A model generated the notes under the pieces. It was not told where the DNA came from. It ran no database searches and saw nothing but the letters and a program-made list of their open reading frames with translations. This document shows positions 42,027 through 51,576 of a stretch of 64,000 bases of DNA, piece by piece. Every line of letters begins with the position of its first letter. Position 1 is the stretch's first letter. The position numbers were made by a program, and so were the translations under genes. The stretch comes from Homoserinimonas aerilata (GTDB taxonomy: Bacteria; Actinomycetota; Actinomycetes; Actinomycetales; Microbacteriaceae): NCBI RefSeq assembly GCF_006716125.1, contig NZ_VFOM01000001.1:1984001-2048000 (forward strand), read 5' to 3'.

Positions 42027-43283
42027 TTACTGGGCGGCCACGGCCTCCTTCTTCTCGGCCTCGACGACCGCCTGGGCCTTGGGCGCGCGGCGGCCGCCCG
42101 AGCGGCGCTTGTTGAACACGTCGAACGCGACGGCCAGCAGCAGCACCATTCCCTTGATGAACTGCTGGTAGTCGGTGCTCACGCCGAGCAGCGACATGCC
42201 GTTGTTCAGAACACCCATGATGAGGCCACCGATGATGGCCCCCGTCACGGTTCCGATGCCGCCGGTGACCGCGGCGCCGCCGATGAAGGCGGCCGCGATG
42301 GCATCCAGCTCGAACAGGTTTCCGGCGCCCGGCCCTGCCGAGTTCAGCCGGCCCGTGAACACGAGACCCGCGAGAGCAGACAGCACACCCATGTTGACGA
42401 ACAGGTAGAAGTCGACCCGCTGCGTCTTGATGCCCGAGAGCTGGGCCGCGTGCAGGTTTCCGCCGCGCGCGTAGATGTGGCGGCCGAAGATGCTGCGGTT
42501 CATGACCGCCGAGTAGGCGACGACCAGAACGCCGAGCACGATGAGCACGACGGGCGTTCCGCGCGATCCGGGTGCGATGCCGAGCAGGTACGTGAGGCCG
42601 AGCACGAGCACGCCCGTGAAGGCCAGCTTGACGACGAACCAGGTCAGCGGCTCGCTCTCGAGGCCGTGCTTGACGCGGGCGACGCGAGCCTTCATCTGTG
42701 AACCGACGAGCATCACGAGCGCGAGCACGCCGAGGCCGACGGTGATCCATTCGGCCGGTGAGGAGCTGGCCGGGAACAACCCCGGGAACACGTACCCGCC
42801 GCCGAGCTGACGGTACTCCTCCGGGAACGGCGTGATCTGCCGGTTGCCGAGCACGATCTGCGTGAGACCGCGGAAGATGAGCATGCCCGCCAGCGTCACG
42901 ATGAACGCCGGGATGCCCACATTCGCCACCCAGAAACCCTGCCAGGCGCCGACGAGGGCACCGATGACGAGGGAGCCGATGATGGCGACCCACCACGGCC
43001 AGCCCCACGACTGGATCATGACGCCCGACATCGCCCCGACGAAGGCCGCAACCGAGCCGACCGAGAGGTCGATGTGCCCGGCGATGATGACCATCACCAT
43101 TCCGATCGCGAGGATCAGGATGTAGCTGTTCTGCACGATGATGTTCGACACGTTGCCTGCGGTGAGCAGGCGTCCGTCGGTGAGCACCTGGAACAGCACC
43201 ACGATCACGATCAGCGCCAGGAATATCCCGATCTGCCGGATGCGGCTGGCCAGAAAGCCTGTTGCCTCCTTGAGTACGCTCAT
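42027..43283 (-). CDS. gguB: Multiple-sugar ABC permease (GguB/MmsB-like)
   Basis: A 418-aa CUT2 permease with about ten helices, longer than RbsC, as is usual for GguB. The family motif MVMVIIAGHIDLSVGSVAAFVG is present, and the tail is basic (NKRRSGGRRAPKA). It starts 2 bp after the ATPase stop. It is the last gene of the araBDA-chvE-gguAB operon. Confidence 0.92.
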   Translation of the reverse strand: MSVLKEATGFLASRIRQIGIFLALIVIVVLFQVLTDGRLLTAGNVSNIIVQNSYILILAIGMVMVIIAGHIDLSVGSVAAFVGAMSGVMIQSWGWPWWVAIIGSLVIGALVGAWQGFWVANVGIPAFIVTLAGMLIFRGLTQIVLGNRQITPFPEEYRQLGGGYVFPGLFPASSSPAEWITVGLGVLALVMLVGSQMKARVARVKHGLESEPLTWFVVKLAFTGVLVLGLTYLLGIAPGSRGTPVVLIVLGVLVVAYSAVMNRSIFGRHIYARGGNLHAAQLSGIKTQRVDFYLFVNMGVLSALAGLVFTGRLNSAGPGAGNLFELDAIAAAFIGGAAVTGGIGTVTGAIIGGLIMGVLNNGMSLLGVSTDYQQFIKGMVLLLAVAFDVFNKRRSGGRRAPKAQAVVEAEKKEAVAAQ

Positions 43284-43285
43284 CC

Positions 43286-44818
43286 CTACTTTTCCTTTTC
43301 TTTCGTCATGTACTGCATGAGTGCCTCGGGCGTGGCATCCGCGATGCTCATCTCACCCGTGATGTGGCCTTCGGAGAGCGCGTAGATGCGGTCTGAGATG
43401 CCGAGGAGCTCGGGCAGTTCGGATGAGATGACGATGATCGCCTTACCCTCAGCCGCGAGCTTGTTGATGATGGTGTAGATCTCGTACTTGGCTCCGACGT
43501 CGATTCCCCGGGTCGGCTCATCGAGGATGAGCACATCCGGGTCGGCGAACATCCACTTGGAGAGCACGACCTTCTGCTGGTTTCCACCGGAGAGCTTGCC
43601 GGTGATCGATTCGACCGACGGCGCCTTGATGTTCATGCTGGTGCGGTATTCGTTGGCGACGATGTGTTCTTGGTTGCCGTCGACCCACCCCAGTCTGGCG
43701 AGCTTGTCGAGGCTTGCCGCCGAGACGTTGCGCTTGACATCCTCGAGCAGGTTCAGGCCGTAGCGCTTGCGGTCTTCTGTCGCGTAGGCGATGCCGGCCT
43801 TGATGGCGTCGGAGACCGTGCGCACCTTGACCTCGTCGCCGTGCATGTACACGCGCCCGCTGATGCCGGAGCCGTAGGAGCGACCGAAGACGCTCATCGC
43901 GAGCTCGGTTCGACCGGCACCCATGAGGCCTGCGATGCCGACGACCTCGCCGGCGCGCGCCACGATGTTGGCGCCGTGGATGACCACGCGGTCGTGCTCG
44001 GTCGGGTGGTGCACCGTCCAGTCCTCGATGCGCAGGACCTCATCGCCGATCTTCGGGGTGCGGTCCGGGTAGCGGTGCTCCAGATCGCGCCCGACCATGC
44101 CCTTGATGATGCGGTTCTCAGAGATCTCGTCCTTGCGCATGTCGAGCGTCTCGATCGTCTTGCCGTCACGGATGATGGTGACCTTGTCGGCGATCGCCTT
44201 GATCTCGTTGAGCTTGTGGCTGATGATGATCGACGTGATCCCCTGCTCCTTGAGGTGCCGGATCAGGTCGAGCAGATGCGCCGAGTCCTCGTCGTTGAGC
44301 GCGGCGGTCGGCTCGTCGAGGATGAGCAGCTTGACCTCTTTGGAGAGCGCCTTCGCGATCTCCACGAGCTGCTGCTTACCGACGCCGATGTCGACGACCT
44401 TGGTGGTCGGGTTGTCGCTGAGGCCGACCCGGGCCAGCAGCTTCGCGGCCTCCAGGTTGGTCTTGTCCCAGTCGATGAAGCCGCGCCGGGAGATCTCATT
44501 GCCGAGAAAGATGTTCTCGGCGATCGACAGGAAGGGGCTGAGCGCCAGTTCCTGGTGGATGATGACGATTCCGCTCTTCTCGCTGTCGCGGATGTCGCGG
44601 AACTCGACGGGGTCGCCCTCGAAGACGATCTCACCGTCGTAGCTGCCGTGCGGGTAGACGCCAGAGAGAACCTTCATGAGCGTCGACTTGCCCGCTCCGT
44701 TCTCACCGCAGATGGCGTGCACCTCTCCGCGTTCGACGGACAGGCTCACCTCCTGCAGCGCCTTCACGCCCGGAAATGTCTTGGTGATGCTGCGCATCTC
44801 GAGAATGTTGGCGACCAT
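43286..44818 (-). CDS. gguA: Multiple-sugar ABC ATPase (GguA/MmsA-like)
   Basis: A 510-aa double-domain ATPase. Domain 1 has GENGAGKST and a degenerate signature ([14 protein letters not shown]). Domain 2 has [18 protein letters not shown] and [12 protein letters not shown]. Start at the ATG 44818, six bases after GAGG; an ATG at 44830 is possible. It energises ChvE-GguB uptake of L-arabinose and related monosaccharides. A 17-bp hairpin lies upstream, between it and the binding-protein gene. Confidence 0.94.
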   Translation of the reverse strand: MVANILEMRSITKTFPGVKALQEVSLSVERGEVHAICGENGAGKSTLMKVLSGVYPHGSYDGEIVFEGDPVEFRDIRDSEKSGIVIIHQELALSPFLSIAENIFLGNEISRRGFIDWDKTNLEAAKLLARVGLSDNPTTKVVDIGVGKQQLVEIAKALSKEVKLLILDEPTAALNDEDSAHLLDLIRHLKEQGITSIIISHKLNEIKAIADKVTIIRDGKTIETLDMRKDEISENRIIKGMVGRDLEHRYPDRTPKIGDEVLRIEDWTVHHPTEHDRVVIHGANIVARAGEVVGIAGLMGAGRTELAMSVFGRSYGSGISGRVYMHGDEVKVRTVSDAIKAGIAYATEDRKRYGLNLLEDVKRNVSAASLDKLARLGWVDGNQEHIVANEYRTSMNIKAPSVESITGKLSGGNQQKVVLSKWMFADPDVLILDEPTRGIDVGAKYEIYTIINKLAAEGKAIIVISSELPELLGISDRIYALSEGHITGEMSIADATPEALMQYMTKEKEK

Positions 44819-44853
44819 TCCCTGCCTCACTTCTGTTGCTGGTGTTCTGGGGA

Positions 44854-44892
44854 GGTTCGGGCCGGATGCCGTGTGGGCATCCGGCCCGAACC
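44854..44892 (-). repeat. Intercistronic hairpin after the binding-protein gene
   Basis: A 17-bp perfect stem with a 5-base loop (GGTTCGGGCCGGATGCC and its complement). It lies 37 bp past the chvE stop and 35 bp before the ATPase start on the minus strand. It is the longest of four such hairpins in the window. Confidence 0.8.
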
Positions 44893-44929
44893 GTTCAGCC
44901 CTGAATCGCTTCAGTGCTTGGGGACGTTA

Positions 44930-46042
44930 CTACTTCAGGTCGTCCGCAGTGTAGTAGCCACCGTCGACGAGGACCGACTCGTAGTTGTCGACCGTGACGA
45001 TCGTCGACTCGAGCAGGTACGACGGAACAACCTTGACGGTGTTGTCGTACGTCTCGGTGTCGTTGACCTCGGGCTCGTCACCGTTCAGAACAGCGTCGAC
45101 CATCTTGACGGCCTGCGCACCGAGGAGGCGCGTGTCCTTGAAGATGGTGGAGTACTGCTCGCCGGCGATGATCGACTTGACCGATCCGACCTCGGCGTCC
45201 TGGCCCGTGATCACGGGGAGGGCGTCGGCCGAGTATCCACCCGACGTGAGGGCGGAGATGATGCCGATCGAGAGACCGTCGTACGGCGAGAGGACACCGT
45301 CGAGCTTGGTGTCACCGATGACGGTGAGCAGGTTCTCCATGCGCTTCTGAGCCGTCTCGGGCAGCCAGCGAAGAATCGCCGCCTGCTCGAAGCTCACCTG
45401 GCCGCTGGGAACGACGATGACGCCGCTGTCCATGAACGGCTGCAGGGTGTCGATCGCGCCGTTCCAGAAGAACGTGGCGTTGTTGTCGTCGGGGCTTCCG
45501 CCGAACAGCTCCACGTTGAAGGGACCCGCTGCGCCGGTCTCCGCACCGCTCTCATCGAGGATGCCGAGGCCCGTCAGGAGTGACGTCGCCTGCTGCACGC
45601 CGACCTTGTAGTTGTCGAAGGTCGTGTAGTAGTCGACGTTCTCGGTGCCGTTGATCAGACGGTCGTAGGCGATCACGGGGATCTCGTTGTCGGCTGCCTG
45701 CTGGAGGACATCCGTCAGCGTGGTTCCGTCGATCGAGGCGATGATGAGCGCCTTGGCGCCGCTCGTGATCATGTTCTCGATCTGCGACACCTGCGTGGGG
45801 ATGTCGTCGTTGGCGAACTGGAGGTCGACCTTGTAGCCGAGGTCCTCCAGCGATGCCTTGACGTTGTCGCCGTCGGCGATCCAACGCTCCGACTGCTGCG
45901 TGGGCATCGAGACGCCGACGATGGCGCCTTCTGTGCTTCCCTCGTCGGTCGAACCGCCCGTGCGGTCGCCCGAGCAGCCCGCAAGAGCGAGCACGAGCGC
46001 ACTGGCGGCTGCGATGCCGCCCAGTAGCTTCCTGGTCTTCAC
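44930..46042 (-). CDS. chvE: Multiple-monosaccharide-binding lipoprotein (ChvE-like)
   Basis: A 370-aa family 4 sugar-binding protein of the ChvE group. The start is taken as the GTG at 46042, because AAAGGAAA stands in the right place before it; an in-frame ATG at 46057 has no ribosome binding site. Lipobox LAGC has Cys at residue 23. Mature-domain motifs are [32 protein letters not shown] and VIAYDRLI. ChvE proteins bind L-arabinose, D-xylose, D-glucose and D-galactose. Here arabinose is favoured by linkage to araBDA. Confidence 0.92.
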   Translation of the reverse strand: MKTRKLLGGIAAASALVLALAGCSGDRTGGSTDEGSTEGAIVGVSMPTQQSERWIADGDNVKASLEDLGYKVDLQFANDDIPTQVSQIENMITSGAKALIIASIDGTTLTDVLQQAADNEIPVIAYDRLINGTENVDYYTTFDNYKVGVQQATSLLTGLGILDESGAETGAAGPFNVELFGGSPDDNNATFFWNGAIDTLQPFMDSGVIVVPSGQVSFEQAAILRWLPETAQKRMENLLTVIGDTKLDGVLSPYDGLSIGIISALTSGGYSADALPVITGQDAEVGSVKSIIAGEQYSTIFKDTRLLGAQAVKMVDAVLNGDEPEVNDTETYDNTVKVVPSYLLESTIVTVDNYESVLVDGGYYTADDLK

Positions 46043-46126
46043 TGTGTTTCCTTTCATTGGGGTTGGGACATCTTCGTCAAACGAAGCCTTGCTGCCCGGC
46101 CCTGCAGCCGGGGGTCTGGTGCTCGC

Positions 46127-47644
46127 TCAGATCCCCTGAGCGAGTCGATGGTACGCGGCGTTCCAGCGCACCTCGCGCTGGAACCCGCCGAGGGTGGTCT
46201 CCTCGTCGATGACGAGCAGTTCGACTCCGGCGATCTCCGCGAAGTCGCGGAACACGTCGATGCCGACCGCGGTCGTCATGACCGTGTGGTGTGCGGCTCC
46301 GGCGGTCAGCCAGGCCGCCGCGGAGGTGGCGAAGTCGGGGGCCGGCTTCCACACGGCGCGACCGACCGGCAGATTCGGCATGGGCTCGTCGAGCGGCACG
46401 TTCTCGACGACGTTCGCGACAAGCCGGAAGCGGTCGCGCATGTCGCTCATGGCGACGACGACGGCGGGGCCGGCATCCGCGGTGAAGACGAGCCGCACCG
46501 GGTCCTCGCGCCCACCGATTCCGAGCGGGTGGATCTCGAGCGACGGCTTCGACGTCGTCAGCGAGGGGCTCACCTCGAGCATGTGGGCGCCGAGGATCTT
46601 CTCCTCGCCGGGCGTCAGATGGTAGGTGTAGTCCTCCATGAGGGATGCCCCACCGGGCAGGCCGGAGCCCATGACGTTGGCGGTGCGCACGAGAACGGCC
46701 GTCTTCCAGTCGCCCTCCGCGCCGAAGCCGTAACCGTCGGCCATGAGGCGCTGCACGGCGAGGCCGGGCAGCTGCCGCAGTGCGCCGAGATCCTCGAAGC
46801 TGGTGGTGAACGCGCCGAAGCCGCCCTCCTCCAGGAAGGAACGCAGGCCCACCTCGATGGCCGCGCCGTAGCGCAACGACTCGTGCCGCTCGCCACCCCT
46901 GCGCAGCTCGGGCACGACGTCGTAGAGCTCCTCGTATTCGGCCACGAGATCGTCGATGGATGCCGCTGACGCCGCATGGACGGCATCCGCAAGTTCGTTG
47001 ACGCCCCAGGTGTTGACCTGCACGCCGAACCGCAGCTCGGCCTCGGTCTTGTCACCCTCGGTGACGGCGACGTAGCGCATGTTGTCGCCGAAGCGGGCGA
47101 GCTTGAGGCTGTGGGTGGCAGCCCATCCTGCGGCGGCGCGCTGCCAGGTGCCCACCTGGGCGGTGACGGCCGGGTTCGAGACATGGCCGACGACGGTCCT
47201 GCGGGCCACGCCGAGGCGGGTCTGGATGTAGCCGAACTCGCGGTCGCCGTGCGCGGCCTGATTGAGGTTCATGAAGTCGAAGTCGATCTCGCCCCACGGC
47301 AGCGCCACATTCGCCTGCGTGTGCAGGTGCAGCAGCGGCTTGCGCAGCGCGTCGAGGCCGGCGATCCACATCTTGGCGGGGCTGAAGGTGTGCATCCACG
47401 CCACGACGCCGATGACCTCGTCGGCCGCATTGGCGTCGAGCGCGAGGCGGCGGATCGAGTCGCTGTCCTTGAGAACGGGCTTCCAGACGACCTTCACAGG
47501 AACATCGGATGCTGCGCCCAGCTCTTCGGCGATCTTCTGCGACTGCTCGGCGACTTGGCGGAGGGTCTCCTCGCCGTACAGGTTCTGGCTGCCGGTGACG
47601 AACCAGACCTCGTACTGGTCGAGCGAGGTGGAGAGCGTGGGCAT
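46127..47644 (-). CDS. araA: L-arabinose isomerase
   Basis: A 505-aa enzyme converting L-arabinose to L-ribulose, Mn-dependent, cytoplasmic. Recognisable family blocks are [16 protein letters not shown] at the start, [16 protein letters not shown], and [16 protein letters not shown]. The metal-binding Glu and His are in [24 protein letters not shown] and GAAHHTVMT. Length matches the E. coli enzyme (about 500 aa). Its ATG overlaps the araD stop by one base (TGATG). Confidence 0.97.
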   Translation of the reverse strand: MPTLSTSLDQYEVWFVTGSQNLYGEETLRQVAEQSQKIAEELGAASDVPVKVVWKPVLKDSDSIRRLALDANAADEVIGVVAWMHTFSPAKMWIAGLDALRKPLLHLHTQANVALPWGEIDFDFMNLNQAAHGDREFGYIQTRLGVARRTVVGHVSNPAVTAQVGTWQRAAAGWAATHSLKLARFGDNMRYVAVTEGDKTEAELRFGVQVNTWGVNELADAVHAASAASIDDLVAEYEELYDVVPELRRGGERHESLRYGAAIEVGLRSFLEEGGFGAFTTSFEDLGALRQLPGLAVQRLMADGYGFGAEGDWKTAVLVRTANVMGSGLPGGASLMEDYTYHLTPGEEKILGAHMLEVSPSLTTSKPSLEIHPLGIGGREDPVRLVFTADAGPAVVVAMSDMRDRFRLVANVVENVPLDEPMPNLPVGRAVWKPAPDFATSAAAWLTAGAAHHTVMTTAVGIDVFRDFAEIAGVELLVIDEETTLGGFQREVRWNAAYHRLAQGI

Positions 47645-48348
47645 CAGGCGGTTCCTTCCGGCTGTCCGTAGACGTTCTGGTAGCGGTCGAAGAGCGAGTC
47701 GATGGCCTGCTGCGGCAGCGGGATGAGCTCGCCGGCCTCGCGGGCGAGGTGAACCGTGCGGGCGACATCCTCGACCATGACGGCGGCCTTCACGGCGTCG
47801 CGGGCGTCGCGGCCGATCGTGAACGGGCCGTGGTTCTGCATGAGCACGGCGCGCGAACGGTGACCGGTGAGGGTCGCGACGATGCCGCGGCCGATCGAGT
47901 CGTCACCGATGATCGCGAAGGGGCCGACCGGGATGGGCCCGCCGAACTCGTCGGCCATCGCCGTGATCACGCACGGGATCTCCTCGCCGCGTGCCGCCCA
48001 GGCGGTCGCATAGGTGGAGTGCGTGTGCACGACCCCGCCGACCTCGGGCATGTTGCGGTAGACGTAGGCGTGGGCGGCCGTGTCGCTGGAGGGGCTGCGC
48101 TCGCTGCCGGGCGTTCCCGGCACGACCTCGCCGTCGAGCGTGCACAGGATCATGTTCTCGGGGGCCAGGTCGTCGTAGAGCACGCCGCTCGGCTTGATCA
48201 CGAACAGCTCGGCGCCGGGCACGCGGCCGCTGACGTTGCCGCCCGTCCAGATGACCAGGCCGTAGCGGGTCAGCTCGGAGTGCAGCGCCGCGACCTCGTC
48301 GCGCGTCGCGGCGATCGCCGCCTCGACCTCAGGGGTGAAGGTGCTCAT
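47644..48348 (-). CDS. araD: L-ribulose-5-phosphate 4-epimerase
   Basis: A 234-aa class II aldolase-fold epimerase making D-xylulose-5-phosphate. Zinc ligands are seen in [11 protein letters not shown] and in the downstream NHGPFTIG; the N-terminal GNVSGRVPG loop binds phosphate. Fully coupled: its ATG overlaps the araB stop (ATGA) and its stop overlaps the araA start. Confidence 0.96.
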   Translation of the reverse strand: MSTFTPEVEAAIAATRDEVAALHSELTRYGLVIWTGGNVSGRVPGAELFVIKPSGVLYDDLAPENMILCTLDGEVVPGTPGSERSPSSDTAAHAYVYRNMPEVGGVVHTHSTYATAWAARGEEIPCVITAMADEFGGPIPVGPFAIIGDDSIGRGIVATLTGHRSRAVLMQNHGPFTIGRDARDAVKAAVMVEDVARTVHLAREAGELIPLPQQAIDSLFDRYQNVYGQPEGTA

Positions 48349-50042
48349 GCCAGGGCCTCCCGCCTGCGGCGCTTCAGCCGCTTCATCACATCGTTGGCGC
48401 CGCGACCGAAGTAGTCGTGCAGCAGCTCGTAGTCGGCATACAACTCGTCGTAGGCATCCGCCGCCGCCTCATTCGGCGTGTACGCGTCACGCGTGACCTT
48501 GCCCATGGCGGCGCCCGCAGCCCGCACATCGGGGTAGGCGCCCGCGGCGACCGCGGCATGGATGGCGGAGCCGAGCGCGGGGCCCTGCTCACTCGCGATC
48601 GTCGAGATCGGCATGCGCAGGATGTCACTGTACGTCTGCATGAGGAACGCGTTCTTGAGCAGACCACCGGCGACGACGAACTCCGTCACGGGCACGCCGC
48701 TCGCATTGAAGGTCTCCACGATCTTGCGGGTGCCGAACGCGGTCGCCTCGAGCAGCGCCCGGTAGACCTCCTCAGGCCGGGTCGTCAGCGTCGCGCCGAC
48801 GACGACACCGCTGAGCTCGTGGTCGACGAGAACCGAGCGATTGCCGGAATGCCAGTCCAGGGCGACGAGGCCGTGGGCGCCGACGGGGTGCTCTGCGGCC
48901 AGATCGGTCAGATACTGGTGGATTGACTTGCCCGCAGCATCCGCCGCCTCGTGATGGCTCGCCGGAACCTGATTCTTGACGTACCAGGCGAAGATGTCGC
49001 CCACACCGGACTGCCCCGCCTCGTAGCCATACAGCCCGCTGACGATGCCGCCATCGACGACGCCGCACATTCCGGGGACCTCGGCGAGAACATCGGAGTT
49101 CATGACATGACAGGTGCTAGTGCCCATGATGGCGAGCATCTGGCCGGGCTCGACCGCCTGCGCGGCCGGGGCCGTCACATGCGCGTCGACGTTGCCGACC
49201 GCGACGGCGATGCCCTCGGGCAGGCCCGTCCAGGCGGCCGCCTGCGCGCTGAGAGTTCCGGCGGCGTCGCCCAGCTGGCCGATCTCGTGGGCGACCTTGT
49301 CGTCGGCAAAACCGGCGAATGCAGGGTTGAGCGCGCCCAGGAACTCGCGGCTCGGGTACTCGCCGTCCTGCCAGATGCCCTTGTAGCCGGCCGTGCAGGC
49401 GTTGCGCACGTAGCTGCCGGTGAGCTGCCACACGATCCAGTCGGCGGCCTCGACCCAGTGATCCATGCGCTCGTACAGCTCGGGCGCCTCCTCGAGCAGC
49501 TGCAGGCCCTTCGCGAACTCCCACTCGCTCGAGATGAGCCCGCCGTAGCGGGGCAGCCAGGCCTCGCCGCGCGCTGCAGCCAGCTCGTTGATGCGATCGG
49601 CCTGACCCTGCGCCGCGTGGTGCTTCCAGAGCTTCACGTAGGCGTGCGGGTTCGTCTCATACTCGGGCAGCTCGTTCAGCGGCGTGCCGTCGGCGAGAAC
49701 CGGAAGGGGCGTGGATGCGGTGAAGTCCGTGCCGATGCCGATGACGCTGCTCGGGTCGATTCCGGCCTTGGCGACGGCCTCCGGCACGGCCGTCCTGAGC
49801 ACGGCGACGTAGTCGGCCGGCACCTGCAGTGCCCACTCGGGAGGAAGGGTGGCGCCGGATGCCGCGAGCGTCGTGTCCATGACGGCGTGCGGGTAGTCGA
49901 GGGTGGCGGAGGCGAGCTCGGCCCCGTCGGAGACGCGCACGACGACCGCGCGACCGCTGAGGGTTCCGTAGTCGACGCCGATGACGTGACGCTCGGATGC
50001 CGACATGGCCGCAGCAGCGTTGTGCGTTACCGCTTGACTCAC
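48345..50042 (-). CDS. araB: L-ribulokinase
   Basis: A 565-aa FGGY-family kinase phosphorylating L-ribulose. The N-terminal phosphate loop reads VIGVDYGTLSGRAVVVR. VGNVDAHV, ALDWHSGNRS and the C-terminal VAGGLLKNAFLMQTYSDIL are family signatures. The GTG at 50042 follows GAGGGAG by seven bases; an ATG at 50006 is a shorter alternative. It is the first gene of the arabinose operon, preceded by two overlapping LacI-type operators. Confidence 0.96.
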   Translation of the reverse strand: MSQAVTHNAAAAMSASERHVIGVDYGTLSGRAVVVRVSDGAELASATLDYPHAVMDTTLAASGATLPPEWALQVPADYVAVLRTAVPEAVAKAGIDPSSVIGIGTDFTASTPLPVLADGTPLNELPEYETNPHAYVKLWKHHAAQGQADRINELAAARGEAWLPRYGGLISSEWEFAKGLQLLEEAPELYERMDHWVEAADWIVWQLTGSYVRNACTAGYKGIWQDGEYPSREFLGALNPAFAGFADDKVAHEIGQLGDAAGTLSAQAAAWTGLPEGIAVAVGNVDAHVTAPAAQAVEPGQMLAIMGTSTCHVMNSDVLAEVPGMCGVVDGGIVSGLYGYEAGQSGVGDIFAWYVKNQVPASHHEAADAAGKSIHQYLTDLAAEHPVGAHGLVALDWHSGNRSVLVDHELSGVVVGATLTTRPEEVYRALLEATAFGTRKIVETFNASGVPVTEFVVAGGLLKNAFLMQTYSDILRMPISTIASEQGPALGSAIHAAVAAGAYPDVRAAGAAMGKVTRDAYTPNEAAADAYDELYADYELLHDYFGRGANDVMKRLKRRRREALA

Positions 50043-50418
50043 CGGCAGACTCCCTCGTCACTCACACATGTCGCATCCGCGACAGAAAACCTTGTCATGT
50101 GACCGTTCGTGTGACCGTTCACATTTGTGGGGCAATGCTAACCCTTTTTCACCCAGAAGTGTCAACCGGCGGATGATCACGATTCAGACACGTCTCTCCG
50201 TCACGCCATTCGCCACACCGCCGCGGTTTCCGCTGGACCACTCCGCCGCACCACTCCGCCGCACCACTGCGCGAGTTGCCCGCTTTCGCCCCTGATCTGC
50301 GTGATTTGAGGGCAGAAGTGGGCAACTCGAGAGAAGTCAGTCGCGATGAGGGCTTGCGAGGTGGGCGCTGGTCGAGCGACCCCGGTCAGCGAGGTCGGCG
50401 CTGGTCGAGCAGCCCAGG
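50043..50418. promoter_or_regulatory. araB promoter region
   Basis: A 376-bp gap between araB and its LacI gene, both on the minus strand. Two overlapping operator copies lie at 50098-50123: TGTGACCGTTC occurs twice with a 12-bp period, and the second copy extends to TGTGACCGTTCACA, a 14-bp palindrome with one mismatch. The half nearer the regulator contains a 33-bp tandem repeat (50356-50427). No gene is seen. Confidence 0.65.
50098..50123. promoter_or_regulatory. Overlapping LacI-type operators of the ara operon
   Basis: Copy one is TGTGACCGTTCGTG (50098-50111). Copy two is TGTGACCGTTCACA (50110-50123). A related site TGTGTACGGTCACA lies upstream of the LacI gene at 51465-51478, tying the regulator to both promoters. 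The sites lie 56-81 bp before the araB start. Confidence 0.65.
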
Positions 50419-50427
50419 TCAGCGAGG
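50356..50427. repeat. 33-bp tandem repeat, about 2.2 copies
   Basis: GCGAGGT-N-GGCGCTGGTCGAGC recurs with a 33-bp period at 50356 and 50389, with a partial third copy at 50422. It runs into the last codons of the regulator gene. It looks like the GGTCGAGCGACC type of intergenic repeat seen in related genomes; no function is evident. Confidence 0.55.
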
Positions 50428-51426
50428 AGGGGCGGTGGATGCGCGCAGCACCAGTTCGGGCGCGATCTGCTCATGCGTGGCCGTCGCGGTGCCCTCCAGC
50501 TCGTCGAGCAGAATCGCCATCGAGCGGCGGCCGATCTCCGCGAAGTCCTGCCGCACCGTCGTCAGCGGCGGCCAGAAATGTGCGGCATCCGGGACATCAT
50601 CGAAGCCGATGACGCTGACATCCTCCGGAACCCGCACCCTGTGCTCATGGAAGGCGTGGATGACGCCCAGCGCCATCTGGTCGTTCGCACAGAACACTGC
50701 AGTGAAGTCGCGATTGCCCAGCAGCTCGAGGCCGGCGTGATAGCCGAACGCCGCAGTCCAGTCGCCGAGGATCGGGGGTCTCGTCGCCAGATCCGCCTCG
50801 CGCACCTCGTGCAGGAAGCCCCGCATCCGGGCATCCGCTTCGATCCAGTCCTGTGGCCCCGCCAGATGCTCGATCTCGGTGTGGCCGATATCTATGAGGT
50901 GCCGGGTGGCCATGCGCCCGCCCGAGAACTGGTCGACCGAGACACTGTGCGAGGAGTCGTGACGCGTCGAGTCGAGGGTCACGAACGGGATCGTCAGGCC
51001 CATGTCGCTGATCGCGTCGAACACGCGCAGCTGCGGCGCGATCACGATGATCGCCTCCACCGACTGTCGCCTCAGATGATCGAGGCCGGCCCGCAGCGCC
51101 TCGTAGTCGCTCGACGAGTTCGTGATCGTCACCCGATAGCCGGCCTCGCGCGCAGCGATCTCGATGGCGTGCACGCTCGTCGTCGGCCCATAGTGCGCCG
51201 TGTCCCCGGCGAGCACCCCTATCGTTCGGCTCCTGTTGGTGACGAGAGCCCTCGCGGCCTGGTTGGGTCGATAGCCGAGATCGTCGATCACGTCGATCAC
51301 GCGCTGCCGCGTGCTCGGCTTGATGTTCGGGGAGTCGTTGAGCACGCGGGAGACCGTCTGGTACGAGACCCCTGCGAGACGCGCGACGTCGCGGATGTTC
51401 GGCGCGCGTACCTTCTCTGGCTCCAT
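50419..51426 (-). CDS. LacI-family repressor of the arabinose operon
   Basis: A 335-aa LacI/GalR regulator. The HTH is IRDVARLAGVSYQTVSRVLND, and the sensor begins TIGVLAGDTAHYGP. GGGGAAGAG before the ATG at 51426 supports the start; the open frame extends upstream without a better one. It lies 377 bp upstream of araB on the same strand. Operators of one type precede both genes, so it is probably the AraR-like repressor. Close paralogue of the 39425 regulator. Confidence 0.92.
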   Translation of the reverse strand: MEPEKVRAPNIRDVARLAGVSYQTVSRVLNDSPNIKPSTRQRVIDVIDDLGYRPNQAARALVTNRSRTIGVLAGDTAHYGPTTSVHAIEIAAREAGYRVTITNSSSDYEALRAGLDHLRRQSVEAIIVIAPQLRVFDAISDMGLTIPFVTLDSTRHDSSHSVSVDQFSGGRMATRHLIDIGHTEIEHLAGPQDWIEADARMRGFLHEVREADLATRPPILGDWTAAFGYHAGLELLGNRDFTAVFCANDQMALGVIHAFHEHRVRVPEDVSVIGFDDVPDAAHFWPPLTTVRQDFAEIGRRSMAILLDELEGTATATHEQIAPELVLRASTAPPR

Positions 51427-51464
51427 GGCTCTTCCCCGGTCGCGCGCCTCAGCGCCCAACCCGA

Positions 51465-51478
51465 TGTGTACGGTCACA
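51465..51478. promoter_or_regulatory. Operator upstream of the ara regulator
   Basis: TGTGTACGGTCACA is a 14-bp imperfect palindrome flanked by A and T. It is the reverse-complement type of TGTGACCGTTCACA at the araB promoter. It lies 39 bp before the regulator start, suggesting autorepression. Confidence 0.6.
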
Positions 51479-51576
51479 TGCTGCGTGACGCCTCCATTAT
51501 GCACGCCACCCGAGCACCGGTCCCGCGTGCGGTCGCGAGTCCACTCGGCCCGACGGCGCCTCACAGGGCCTCCGGC

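Noticed and set aside
46043..46057. ATG start of the ChvE-like protein
   Set aside because: No ribosome binding site before it; AAAGGAAA is placed for the GTG at 46042.
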